A stretch of 64,000 nucleotides of DNA. Origin: an uncultured Flavobacteriaceae bacterium (GTDB lineage Bacteria; Bacteroidota; Bacteroidia; Flavobacteriales; Flavobacteriaceae). Position 1 is the first letter of the stretch; each line of letters starts with the position of its first letter. The position numbers and the translations under genes were made by a program. The DNA lies in NCBI GenBank assembly GCA_947493175.1, contig CANLQD010000006.1:186001-250000 (forward strand), written 5' to 3'. This document shows, in pieces, positions 7,718-15,215 of the stretch. Under the pieces are notes generated by a model. It made no database searches. It was not told the DNA's origin and worked only from the letters and a program-made list of their open reading frames with translations.

Positions 7718-9133
7718 CTATAACATCGTAGTCGGACATACATATTCCGATTTCGGCATCCGGGTCTTGGCTATACCTTCGAACCCTTCGATCACATCTA
7801 CAAAATCGTTCCAACCTCTTTGTTTCAGCATCGAGGCGGCAATCATACTACGATACCCACCAGCACAATGGAGTACAAAAGGCCGGTCTTTCGGAAACTG
7901 TGCCAAATGTTGGTTCAGCTCGTTCAGGGGAACATTCACCGCCCCAATAACATGCTCCGAGTCGTACTCACTTTTCTTTCTCACATCAAAAATCAAAGGT
8001 CGTTCCGCATTATAAGCAGCCTCAAGTTTTTCTACATGGATCCGATTTACTGTCTCAAAATCTTTCCCGGCCGATTTCCAACTTTCAAATCCGCCTTCCA
8101 AATATCCGATAGCGCCATCATACCCTACCCTAGAAAGACGGGTAATGGTTTCTTCTTGTTTGTCGGGATAGGTAATCAATAAGATCTTTTGCTTTACATC
8201 GGGTACCAGCTCACCTACCCATTGGGCAAAACTTCCATCTAGACCAATATTAATGCTGTTGGGCACAAAGCCTTTTGCAAAATCCTCAGCATTTCGCGTA
8301 TCGAGCATCAAAGCTGCCGTTTCGTTCGCAGCGGTCTCAAAGCCCGGTACGGATAGGGCAGTCTTTGCCCTACTCATCACCGTATCCAGGCTATCATATC
8401 CCTTGATATTCATTAATACATTTTGAGGAAAGTATCCGGGAGGGGTCGTTAAACCGGTCAGCAATTCTTTGATGAACTCTTCTTTGGTCATATCATGTCG
8501 CAGTGCATAGTTCACCTTTTTCTGATTCCCCAAGGTATCCGTGGTTTCCTTGCTCATCATTTTTCCGCAGGCAGAACCCGCACCGTGATTTGGATAAACG
8601 ATCAAATCGTCGCTAAGCGGCATGATTTTGTTTCGGAGGGAATCGTACAAATGCCCTGCTAGTTTTTCCTCGGTCAATTCCGATATGACATGTTGAGCCA
8701 AATCAGGCCTTCCAACATCGCCAATAAATAAGGTATCACCTGTTATAATCCCATGCTCATTGCCATGTTCATCGATTAATAAATACGTTGTACTTTCCAT
8801 GGTATGGCCCGGGGTATGAATTACCTTCACTTGATAACTACCGATTTCGAATAGTTGTCCGTCGGTGGCTACCAAGGCATCGTATCCAGGTTTCGCGGTA
8901 GGGCCAAAAACAATTTTCGCCCCCGTCTTTTTTTGCAAATCAAGATGCCCACTTACAAAATCTGCATGAAAGTGGGTTTCAAAAACGTATTTTATTTTTG
9001 CATTGTCTTTTTTTGCGCGGTCAATGTAAGGTTGTACCTCTCGCAATGGGTCAAAAATGGCCGCCTCCCCATTACTTTCAATGTAATAGGCGGCATGGGC
9101 CAAACATCCGGTATATATCTGTTCTATCCTCAT
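7718..9133 (-). CDS. Persulfide dioxygenase-rhodanese fusion (MBL fold + two rhodanese domains)
   Basis: A 471-residue protein. The N-terminal metallo-beta-lactamase domain (about 1-240) has the ETHFHADFVSGH metal motif, HTPGHT and GDTLFIGDVGRPD of ETHE1-type persulfide dioxygenases. Rhodanese domain 1 (about 265-350; LDTRNAEDFAKG) lacks a visible active-site Cys, while domain 2 (about 370-465; FDVRKKSEYDSEHV) has the active loop LHCAGGYRS. This is the CstB/BlhB layout: it oxidises persulfide to sulfite and can form thiosulfate. It would link SQR product to the sulfite dehydrogenase nearby. Upstream are two tandem Crp/Fnr-type promoters. Confidence 0.88.
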   Translation of the reverse strand: MRIEQIYTGCLAHAAYYIESNGEAAIFDPLREVQPYIDRAKKDNAKIKYVFETHFHADFVSGHLDLQKKTGAKIVFGPTAKPGYDALVATDGQLFEIGSYQVKVIHTPGHTMESTTYLLIDEHGNEHGIITGDTLFIGDVGRPDLAQHVISELTEEKLAGHLYDSLRNKIMPLSDDLIVYPNHGAGSACGKMMSKETTDTLGNQKKVNYALRHDMTKEEFIKELLTGLTTPPGYFPQNVLMNIKGYDSLDTVMSRAKTALSVPGFETAANETAALMLDTRNAEDFAKGFVPNSINIGLDGSFAQWVGELVPDVKQKILLITYPDKQEETITRLSRVGYDGAIGYLEGGFESWKSAGKDFETVNRIHVEKLEAAYNAERPLIFDVRKKSEYDSEHVIGAVNVPLNELNQHLAQFPKDRPFVLHCAGGYRSMIAASMLKQRGWNDFVDVIEGFEGIAKTRMPKSEYVCPTTML

Positions 9134-9156
9134 GGTATAAAATTTTATGAATACCC

Positions 9157-9199
9157 TAAAGGTAGCGGCAATTCAAAAAATAGTAGGTGACCTAGGTTA
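9157..9199 (-). promoter_or_regulatory. Class II Crp/Fnr-type promoter P1 of persulfide dioxygenase gene
   Basis: TGACCTAGGTTA (9188-9199), a hybrid of the TGAC and GTTA half-sites, lies 29.5 nt from the start of the minus-strand -7 box TACCTTTA (9164 to 9157). Expected transcription start near 9151; ATG at 9133. Confidence 0.65.
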
Positions 9200-9242
9200 C
9201 AAAGCTCTGGGTTTCAAAAGAAAAAAAGACTGACATATATCA
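9200..9242 (-). promoter_or_regulatory. Class II Crp/Fnr-type promoter P2 of persulfide dioxygenase gene
   Basis: TGACATATATCA (9231-9242) lies 29.5 nt from a minus-strand box GAGCTTTG (9207 to 9200; 7 of 8 matches to TAnnTTTG). It is exactly 43 nt upstream of P1, giving two tandem sites on one face of the same intergenic region. Confidence 0.5.
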
Positions 9243-9333
9243 GCCTTCCGATCGTATCTTGCCAAGGAACCTATCTTGAGTTCAATAGGGTACGCATCGG
9301 TAAAAAACAACCATCAAGTAGCCTGTATTCCGT

Positions 9334-9876
9334 TTACCAAACCAATTGGGATTCCCCTAGTTCCAGATGTTCTTCTTCAACCGTATCATCAATCCATTTT
9401 AGAATCGGATCAATACTGGATTTATCCATATAATCAAACCCTTCGGCCATTCGCTTTTTTATTTGCGGGTCTTTTTCAGTCCGTGATGCAACCTTCATCA
9501 TTAGTCGTATCCACCAAGGCAGCTCCTGGAGTACCAACCTCCCACGCAAGGGCACATAATGAACTTTTTCGAGAATTGACTGCGATAAACTATCGGTCAA
9601 CCATTTTTGCAAATCAGGATGACCTGGTTCGGTACCGGAGACGGTGAATAGCAAAACCTGTTTGTTTTCAATGACAGGCCAGTGGGCCTTCAACCATTTT
9701 TGTATGGTAGGTTTCGACGCGATAATCGAACTCCCTAGAACAATTAAATCATATTTGCTCGGGTCGGGCTTTTCCTTGTTTATATCATATACGGGAAAAC
9801 CGGTACGTTCATTGATCCAATACGCATACTTTTTAGTGCTACCGAACTTTCCGCTAAAGAATACGACTGCTTTCAT
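9334..9876 (-). CDS. Flavodoxin-domain protein (HemG-like)
   Basis: A 180-residue protein with a flavodoxin fold: MKAVVFFSGKFGSTKKYA is the FMN phosphate loop at residues 6-16, YDLIVLGSSIIASKP is the next strand and loop (about 43-57), and LLFTVSGTEPGHPD the third. This resembles menaquinone-dependent protoporphyrinogen oxidase HemG-type flavodoxins. With haem proteins nearby a role in haem synthesis is possible, but a general redox role under low oxygen is equally open. It has its own Crp/Fnr-type promoter. Confidence 0.72.
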   Translation of the reverse strand: MKAVVFFSGKFGSTKKYAYWINERTGFPVYDINKEKPDPSKYDLIVLGSSIIASKPTIQKWLKAHWPVIENKQVLLFTVSGTEPGHPDLQKWLTDSLSQSILEKVHYVPLRGRLVLQELPWWIRLMMKVASRTEKDPQIKKRMAEGFDYMDKSSIDPILKWIDDTVEEEHLELGESQLVW

Positions 9877-9907
9877 TTTTAACGTCTTTTAGCTTTTCTT
9901 ATGGTAA

Positions 9908-9950
9908 TCAAGGTAACTATTGCGGTATTCCAATAAAATGATCTATATCA
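9908..9950 (-). promoter_or_regulatory. Class II Crp/Fnr-type promoter of flavodoxin-domain gene
   Basis: TGATCTATATCA (9939-9950), centre 29.5 nt from the minus-strand box TACCTTGA (9915 to 9908; 6 of 8 matches). ATG at 9876. Confidence 0.6.
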
Positions 9951-10084
9951 TCTGAAACCCCAATTTTTTTTAAAAGAGAGTTCAAAAGATGCAACCGATT
10001 ATGGCCATTGTTACAAGGAGCGTAGGTATGGAAGCAAAATGCATACAAGGGTTTTCGGATAACCAACATTTTTCAATCCTCTTA

Positions 10085-10765
10085 TTAGTTGCCATCCGCG
10101 GCATATTGCAAATAGCTTTGCAATCCCTCATTAACCATCTGTACCGCTTTGGTACTGGTTATGGTAGCCCCGGAAATACCATCTACTTTACGGGTTCCCT
10201 TCATGACCTCTTTGCTACCTTGTAGCAAACCAAAAATATTGTCCTTTGTATCGTACGAGGCTCCAAAAAATTGTTGCTCGAACGAACTCCGCTTGATTCC
10301 GTCACCATACCCTTCTGACTCAAATTGGTGACCAAACTCGATTTTCAAGATTTCTCTTGCCTTCTTATCTACCAACACTTTAGCCCAAATAGGTCCTTCG
10401 TACCCTTTATTACCGAACACAAGAATCGCCTTATTGGTATTCTTTATATCGAAAACAGGAATCTTATTGCCATCTCGAGCCTTCATCTTACTTTTGTAAA
10501 GATCAACCGCTTCTTTGCTGTTTACCGTTTCCATGGAGTCGTTGCCATTGATTATCTTAAACATCAGCAAATCATCTACCGTACCACTGATTGTCAATGC
10601 AGTATCGGCAAACTTGAGCAGTTCCATAATTTCTGCTGTGGGTTTTTCCGAGACTTCTGTTTGACCTGTAGGATCCAATACTTTGGGTTTTTCAGCTTCT
10701 CTGTTCTGTTTACAGTTAATAAAAAAGGTAAGAGCACCTAACATCAAAAGCATCTTTGTTTTCAT
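10085..10765 (-). CDS. FMN-binding domain lipoprotein (NqrC/RnfG-like)
   Basis: A 226-residue predicted lipoprotein (MLLMLGALTFFINC lipobox). The C-terminal half is an FMN-binding domain with FGHQFESEGYG and the flavinylation motif DGISGATITS near residues 197-206, in which the Thr of SGAT carries FMN covalently in NqrC/RnfG-type proteins after ApbE action. No other Nqr or Rnf subunit is nearby, so it is a stand-alone periplasmic flavoprotein, perhaps passing electrons between quinol and other carriers. I see no convincing TGAY-N4-RTCA site upstream. Confidence 0.78.
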   Translation of the reverse strand: MKTKMLLMLGALTFFINCKQNREAEKPKVLDPTGQTEVSEKPTAEIMELLKFADTALTISGTVDDLLMFKIINGNDSMETVNSKEAVDLYKSKMKARDGNKIPVFDIKNTNKAILVFGNKGYEGPIWAKVLVDKKAREILKIEFGHQFESEGYGDGIKRSSFEQQFFGASYDTKDNIFGLLQGSKEVMKGTRKVDGISGATITSTKAVQMVNEGLQSYLQYAADGN

Positions 10766-10844
10766 GATTCTATATTTTTTAGATGTCTTAAAGACTGTTT
10801 TGAAATATTTAAAGTAGTGGGAACCCTATTTTAACAGGCATCTT

Positions 10845-11471
10845 CTAGAGTATCAACTTTCGAAGTTCCCATCCCTTTTTAGGAACATGTACCGCTATCA
10901 AATCTTTCGTTAATTTTTTGGCTCCGATTGCTGGTAGCTCATATCGCTTTGAAGTCATTTGAATGTTTTGTCTCGCTTCAAAAAACTCTTCGATCTTTCC
11001 GGAACTATGCACCAAAACATCATGAAATTTAAACTCATAGATGTTTAGTTTAAACTCATTTTTCCCCTTTAAGGTCTTACGAAACAGCACACCGGTGGTG
11101 TATCCATCCTTGAAAGGATATACATTTAGGAACTGCGGTTCTATGACTACTTTGCCCTCTTTATCAATAAAACCATAAACGGGTACCCCCTCCTCTACTA
11201 TTTTGCTAACAATACAACGGCCATCTTGGAACATTGGCCACCGTACTCCAGTTACATCTTTTTGGGAGGTGTCGGCATTTATGTTCCAATGGATATCATT
11301 CCTAAAGTCAATTACCAAGTTTCCCTCCTCGTTGATGAAGCCCCATTGATTTCCTTTCCGAACAGCCGCTAGACCTTCATTGAAAGGGGCTATTTCGTTT
11401 ATTTCCTTTAATTCTTGCGCGTATATAATCGCGGGCAGTATTGCCAAAAAAACTAGTACTATGCGTTTCAT
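10845..11471 (-). CDS. WG-repeat secreted protein
   Basis: A 208-residue protein; ATG 11471 opens a clean signal peptide (MKRIVLVFLAILPAIIYAQ), so upstream in-frame codons are excluded. WG-type repeats are visible at NEGLAAVRKGNQWGFINEEGNLVI and VPVYGFIDKEGKVVIEPQF. Such repeats form beta modules in exported flavobacterial proteins of unknown role. It is a single gene with its own Crp/Fnr-type promoter. Confidence 0.7.
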   Translation of the reverse strand: MKRIVLVFLAILPAIIYAQELKEINEIAPFNEGLAAVRKGNQWGFINEEGNLVIDFRNDIHWNINADTSQKDVTGVRWPMFQDGRCIVSKIVEEGVPVYGFIDKEGKVVIEPQFLNVYPFKDGYTTGVLFRKTLKGKNEFKLNIYEFKFHDVLVHSSGKIEEFFEARQNIQMTSKRYELPAIGAKKLTKDLIAVHVPKKGWELRKLIL

Positions 11472-11493
11472 GGTCGTTGTTTTTAATTTCGCC

Positions 11494-11536
11494 CTAAGGT
11501 ATGCTGTAGTGGACTTTCCCAAAATGACTAAGGTCA
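11494..11536 (-). promoter_or_regulatory. Class II Crp/Fnr-type promoter of WG-repeat gene
   Basis: TGACTAAGGTCA (11525-11536), centre 29.5 nt from the minus-strand box TACCTTAG (11501 to 11494; 7 of 8 matches). ATG at 11471. Confidence 0.65.
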
Positions 11537-11658
11537 TTTGGGCTTGGAAAATGGCCTAATATGCAAGGTTCCGAAACGGACAGGTCATCAGCAATAACGG
11601 AACCTACAGCAACCCCATGGCAGGTGTGGTTAGGCCACTACTTTGACCCGAAGTCGAT

Positions 11659-12111
11659 TCAAAACATAAGATTGGAATAGATCATATTCTTTAGGTCTTT
11701 GGGCAGGGAGTCCCTGATATCTTCGAGTTCGCCCAAAGACACATACTTTCTTAAAAAGATAAAAGTGGTATTGACATAGCGTTCTGCTACCTCATCACTG
11801 TATTCAAAATCATTTATGGAGGCGGGACCATCATGTTCACGAACCAAATCTAGAAACTCGGGCATCTTTTTTATCCTAGGTTTTTTTCTTCTAATGTTCC
11901 ATCCGTTGACATAAAGTGCCTTTAAGAACATAGGTAATTGGGCGATGAATTGCAGTGATTCTTCTGGCGGGATAATATCGCGTAACGCATGCAATATACT
12001 GACCAGGATTCGTCCGGCCTTATCCCGATCATCACCGAGATTCATTTTTTTTGTGTAGTCTTTCAGAAAAGCATTTGCCTCAACGGCATATTGATCAAAA
12101 TTAAGTGGCAT
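11659..12111 (-). CDS. DUF2267 domain protein
   Basis: A 150-residue soluble helical protein matching DUF2267: DRDKAGRILVSILHALRDIIPPEESLQFIAQLP followed by the conserved helix LPMFLKALYVNGW, and a second half with RYVNTTFIFLRKYVSLGELEDIRDSLP. Function unknown. It diverges from the HPF-usp operon across an intergenic region with one palindrome, and a weak minus-strand box AAACTTTA lies at the mirror 29.5-nt position, so it may share that site. Confidence 0.75.
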   Translation of the reverse strand: MPLNFDQYAVEANAFLKDYTKKMNLGDDRDKAGRILVSILHALRDIIPPEESLQFIAQLPMFLKALYVNGWNIRRKKPRIKKMPEFLDLVREHDGPASINDFEYSDEVAERYVNTTFIFLRKYVSLGELEDIRDSLPKDLKNMIYSNLMF

Positions 12112-12167
12112 AATCTCTGGATTTTCGGGTGAGGTCTAAAGTTTGCACTTTGTGTCGTAAAGCGAAA

Positions 12168-12210
12168 TGATATATGTCATTTTATCCCCACTTATCCCCT
12201 ATTACTTTTG
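12168..12210 (+). promoter_or_regulatory. Class II Crp/Fnr-type promoter of HPF-usp operon
   Basis: TGATATATGTCA (12168-12179), centre 29.5 nt from the perfect -7 box TACTTTTG (12203-12210). The expected transcription start is near 12216 and ATG is at 12234. On the minus strand a weak box (12144 to 12137) lies at the mirror distance for the DUF2267 gene. Confidence 0.72.
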
Positions 12211-12233
12211 AATTAAACCTTAAATAAAGTAGG

Positions 12234-12545
12234 ATGACCATCAACATTCAATACGTACAGATGCCCACAAGTGAATCTTTGAATACAATTCTTGAGCGCA
12301 ACTTGGCCAAATTGGCCCAGAAATACGATTTTCTCATTAGGGCCGATGTTTTTTTGAAATTGGAAAACGACCCCAGCGGAAATGGAAAAATCTGTGAGAT
12401 AGAATTAAGCGCTCCAGGACCTCGATTATTTGCAAAGTCTATGAGCGATAATTTTGAAAAGGCATCAGCGGAAACTATTTCCGACTTGGAACGACAATTG
12501 AAAAAACGCAAAGAGAAGTTTAGCAAACGTCGAAAAAAGATCTAG
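12234..12545 (+). CDS. hpf: Ribosome hibernation promoting factor (short HPF/RaiA family)
   Basis: A 103-residue protein of the HPF/RaiA fold: an N-terminal strand INIQYVQMPTSESLNTILERNLAKLAQKY, acidic-strand KLENDPSGNGKICEIELSAPG, then the helix SMSDNFEKASAETISDLERQLKKRKEKF with a basic tail. It is the short form without the C-terminal dimerisation domain. It binds idle 30S/70S ribosomes during energy limitation. It overlaps the regulatory theme of the block: first gene after a class II palindrome and 1 nt before a usp gene. Confidence 0.82.
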   Translation: MTINIQYVQMPTSESLNTILERNLAKLAQKYDFLIRADVFLKLENDPSGNGKICEIELSAPGPRLFAKSMSDNFEKASAETISDLERQLKKRKEKFSKRRKKI

Positions 12546-12546
12546 G

Positions 12547-13368
12547 ATGAAACGGATACTGGTGCCTGTTGATTTTTCGGAATATTCGGAATACGCCCTA
12601 GAGGTAGCAGCCATTCTTGCCCGTAACTCAAAAGCCGAAATCGTAGTACTTCACATGATGGGTCTCTCCGAAGCCGTGCTTACAAAAGACGAATCGCAGG
12701 AGTTCATGGAGGCACAATATTATATGAAACTTGCCAAAAAACGATTTGATGCCTTTTTAGATCATGACTGGCTGAAAGGAATCAAAGTCTTCGAATTGGT
12801 ACAGAATTATAAGATCTTCAGTGAAATCAACCATATTGCCAAGGAGCATCGTATCGATCTGGTAGTAATGGGTTCACATGGCACAAGCGGTATGCTCGAT
12901 ATGTTCGTAGGGTCTAATACTGAAAAGGTCGTTAGAACCAGTGAAGTGCCGGTCTTGATCATTAAAAAAAGGATTCCTGATTTTAACATAAACCGTATCG
13001 TATTGGCATGGCATTTTAAGGATGAGCATGTTACGGTGTATCGAAGGGCCAAGGAGTTTGCAGATTTCTTTGATGCCGACTTGCATCTAGTGTATATTAA
13101 CCTACCCTCTGTCAACTTTATGAGTTCCAAACAAATCGAGGATCGGGTAGCCGTGTTTATGAACAATACGGGTATTAAAAAGGAGGTCACAATTTACAAC
13201 GCCTTTAGCGTGGAAAAGGGGCTTTTACAATATGCCGAAAAAATCAATGCCGATCTTGTTGCGGTACCGACCCATGGTCGAAAAGGACTTGCCCATTTTT
13301 TGATTGGCAGTATCGGGGAAGATATTGCCAACCATGCAGACTTACCAGTGCTCACATTTAAAATGTAA
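12547..13368 (+). CDS. Universal stress protein, two UspA domains (1 of 7)
   Basis: A 273-residue tandem UspA protein. Domain 1 opens with KRILVPVDFSEYSEYAL and has the nucleotide loop MGSHGTSGMLDMFVGSNTEKVVR (ATP-binding G-2xG-9xG(S/T) type). Domain 2 begins near NRIVLAWHFKDE and ends with ADLVAVPTHGRKGLAHFLIGSIGEDI, also loop-like. The ATG lies 1 nt after the hpf stop, so both are made together. Likely an ATP-binding cytoplasmic stress protein; its partner is unknown. Confidence 0.85.
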   Translation: MKRILVPVDFSEYSEYALEVAAILARNSKAEIVVLHMMGLSEAVLTKDESQEFMEAQYYMKLAKKRFDAFLDHDWLKGIKVFELVQNYKIFSEINHIAKEHRIDLVVMGSHGTSGMLDMFVGSNTEKVVRTSEVPVLIIKKRIPDFNINRIVLAWHFKDEHVTVYRRAKEFADFFDADLHLVYINLPSVNFMSSKQIEDRVAVFMNNTGIKKEVTIYNAFSVEKGLLQYAEKINADLVAVPTHGRKGLAHFLIGSIGEDIANHADLPVLTFKM

Positions 13369-13371
13369 GCT

Positions 13372-14070
13372 TTAGGCGATATCCAACGCAATGGTAACCA
13401 TATTGCCAAAGGTGCGTTCACGTTCGTTCGAAGTGGTTCGTTCACCTGTAACCAGGGAATCGGAAATTGTTAAGATGGTCAAGGCCTTTACATTGTACTT
13501 TGCCGCGATGGTGTAGAGTCCCGCCGTTTCCATTTCTACGCAAAGCACCCCATATTTGGCCCATAACGCGAACGTTTTTGGGTCATGATCATAGAAGATG
13601 TCCGAACTCAATACGTTACCTGCCTTGATGGGGATGTCTTGTTCCTTTGCATAGCGGGCGGCCCTCATAAAAAGATCAAAATTAGCAGTGGGGGCATAAT
13701 CGGCATTGTGAAACAAAGACTTATTAATAGATGAATTCGTCGAGGCCGACATGGCTAAAACAATATCTCGCAGCTTTACTTTTTTTTGATATGATCCTGC
13801 CGTACCAACACGTATGATCTGTTGCACCCCGAATTCATTGATCAGTTCGTGATAGTAGATAAGTGATGACGGAATTCCCATACCACTCCCCTGTACGGAT
13901 ATTCTTTTTCCTTGGTAGTTGCCTGTATACCCGAGCATGCCGCGCACATCGCTATAGCAAAACGCATCTTCCAAAAACATTTCGGCGATCCATTTGGCAC
14001 GCAGCGGGTCGCCGGGCATGAGTACCGTTTCGGCAATCTGCCCTTTTCGGGCCTCAATATGTAAACTCAT
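13372..14070 (-). CDS. deoD: Purine-nucleoside phosphorylase
   Basis: A 232-residue DeoD-type hexameric phosphorylase: MSLHIEARKGQIAETVLMPGDPLRAKW (phosphate loop GDPLRA), GSGMGIPS, IIRVGTAGSYQKKVKLRD, and the base-site stretch GVLCVEMETAGLYTIAAKY, plus TISDSLVTGERTT. It splits purine (deoxy)nucleosides to base and (deoxy)ribose-1-phosphate. Last gene of a TerB-like/deoC/deoD unit behind a Crp/Fnr-type promoter, which points to nucleoside salvage for carbon and energy under stress. Stops 3 nt from the convergent usp gene. Confidence 0.92.
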   Translation of the reverse strand: MSLHIEARKGQIAETVLMPGDPLRAKWIAEMFLEDAFCYSDVRGMLGYTGNYQGKRISVQGSGMGIPSSLIYYHELINEFGVQQIIRVGTAGSYQKKVKLRDIVLAMSASTNSSINKSLFHNADYAPTANFDLFMRAARYAKEQDIPIKAGNVLSSDIFYDHDPKTFALWAKYGVLCVEMETAGLYTIAAKYNVKALTILTISDSLVTGERTTSNERERTFGNMVTIALDIA

Positions 14071-14082
14071 AGGTAAAAATGG

Positions 14083-14724
14083 TCATGGGGCTATAATGGC
14101 CAGTCCTGAAGATGTGCCTATTCGTGAAACCCCTGATTCAATATATTTTTTTGCCGTAGCGGCATCCTTGATTCCACCTGATGCCTTTATCCTTAATCGA
14201 TCGCCAATAACCCCTTTCATTCGTTCAATATCCTCAAGAGAAGCTCCTCGAGGGCCAAAACCTGTTGAAGTCTTCACAAAATCTGCTTTTGCGTTCATCG
14301 CTGCACGACATCCTTGTTCAATCTCGTCTGAAGATAAATATCCCGTTTCCAAAATAACCTTTAAAACTTTCGTCCCTATGGTTTTCTTGATTTGGGCAAT
14401 CTCTTCTTCGACGGCACCTATATTTCCTGCCATTAACCAACCAATATTCAGGACCATATCTATTTCGTCGGCCCCGTTCCGAATCGCTTCGAGGGCTTCC
14501 AATCGTTTGGTCTCTGTCGAAGAAGCCCCTAGTGGAAAGCCAACAACGCAAGCAAGACGAACTGCACTCTTCCCCAGCAACTTTTTGGCAAAAGAAATGT
14601 AGCAGCCGTTCACACAGACTGCAAAAAAGCCATGTTGTACGGCTTCCTTACAGAGTTGTGCTATCTCCACTTCAGTGGCTGTAGGCTTTAAAAGGGTATG
14701 ATCTATAAAATTTTGCAAGTTCAT
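14083..14724 (-). CDS. deoC: Deoxyribose-phosphate aldolase
   Basis: A 213-residue class I aldolase. It begins with FIDHTLLKPTATEVEIAQLC and contains CVNGCYISFAKKLL, VCVVGFPLGA-type strand ACVVGFPLGASSTETK, DEIDMVLNIGWLMAG, KVILETGYLSSDEI, FVKTSTGFGPRGAS (Schiff-base Lys in VKTSTGF) and IKASGGIKDAATAKKYIESG. It cleaves deoxyribose-5-phosphate to acetaldehyde and glyceraldehyde-3-phosphate, completing the pathway started by DeoD. It overlaps the TerB-like gene by 4 nt and sits 12 nt before deoD. Confidence 0.93.
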   Translation of the reverse strand: MNLQNFIDHTLLKPTATEVEIAQLCKEAVQHGFFAVCVNGCYISFAKKLLGKSAVRLACVVGFPLGASSTETKRLEALEAIRNGADEIDMVLNIGWLMAGNIGAVEEEIAQIKKTIGTKVLKVILETGYLSSDEIEQGCRAAMNAKADFVKTSTGFGPRGASLEDIERMKGVIGDRLRIKASGGIKDAATAKKYIESGVSRIGTSSGLAIIAP

Positions 14725-15125
14725 GAATCAAGTAATAGACCCAGTTTTCCCAGTAGTATTAATTCGGACTTATTCTTTCCAGAAACCGCATGGGCTATGG
14801 CATGGGCAGTATCTAAAATAAGGGTTTTCATGGGTTGGGTAAATCGTCGTCGGTGCTCTTTATAGAACTCCTCGAATTCCTCAAAACAAATGGTAGCGTC
14901 TTTTTCATACTCCAATAACCAATCGAATACACTTTCAATTTGAAAGGCGGCATCCTCCCCATACTCATCTTCAACCGCATCTACATCGAGCCAATATTTG
15001 CGAATAAAGCTCCTTAGCTTATCAATTTCTTTCGTATGAACGCTCTTATCGGCTATGGCCACCGCAAAGAATAGCTTCCCTAAATGCTGGTAAAGTTGTT
15101 TTCCGATAATCGATGCTTCAGACAT
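14721..15125 (-). CDS. TerB-like helical protein, function unknown
   Basis: A 134-residue all-helical protein. The motif FFAVAIADKSVHTKEIDKLRSFI resembles the metal-binding acidic start of TerB-fold proteins (A.AD..v...E...l), though the usual GxV is not evident. First gene of the unit with deoC and deoD, overlapping deoC by 4 nt. Its promoter is the class II site centred at 15186.5. What it does is not known; the TerB assignment is by motif only. Confidence 0.6.
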   Translation of the reverse strand: MSEASIIGKQLYQHLGKLFFAVAIADKSVHTKEIDKLRSFIRKYWLDVDAVEDEYGEDAAFQIESVFDWLLEYEKDATICFEEFEEFYKEHRRRFTQPMKTLILDTAHAIAHAVSGKNKSELILLGKLGLLLDS

Positions 15126-15149
15126 GGCTACAAGGTACTAATTCAGCTT

Positions 15150-15211
15150 CAAAGTTAACAGCTAAAATATACTTCGAACATGACAAATGTCAGGCGTATT
15201 GTCTAAATTTG
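15150..15211. promoter_or_regulatory. Divergent promoter, TGACAAATGTCA between TerB-deoC-deoD and kinase gene
   Basis: Palindrome 15181-15192. On the minus strand the perfect -7 box TAACTTTG (15157 to 15150) lies 29.5 nt from the centre, the activator position for the TerB-like/deoC/deoD unit. On the plus strand the perfect box TAAATTTG (15204-15211) lies only 17.5 nt from the centre, so the palindrome covers the -33 region of the kinase promoter and would block it. Confidence 0.68.
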
Positions 15212-15215
15212 AGAG

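Noticed and set aside
10800..10851. TAACAGGCATCT upstream of the FMN-binding lipoprotein gene as a further regulon site
   Set aside because: The second half-site is imperfect (ATCT) and no TAnnTTTG-like box starts at the 29.5-nt position; the match is at chance level.
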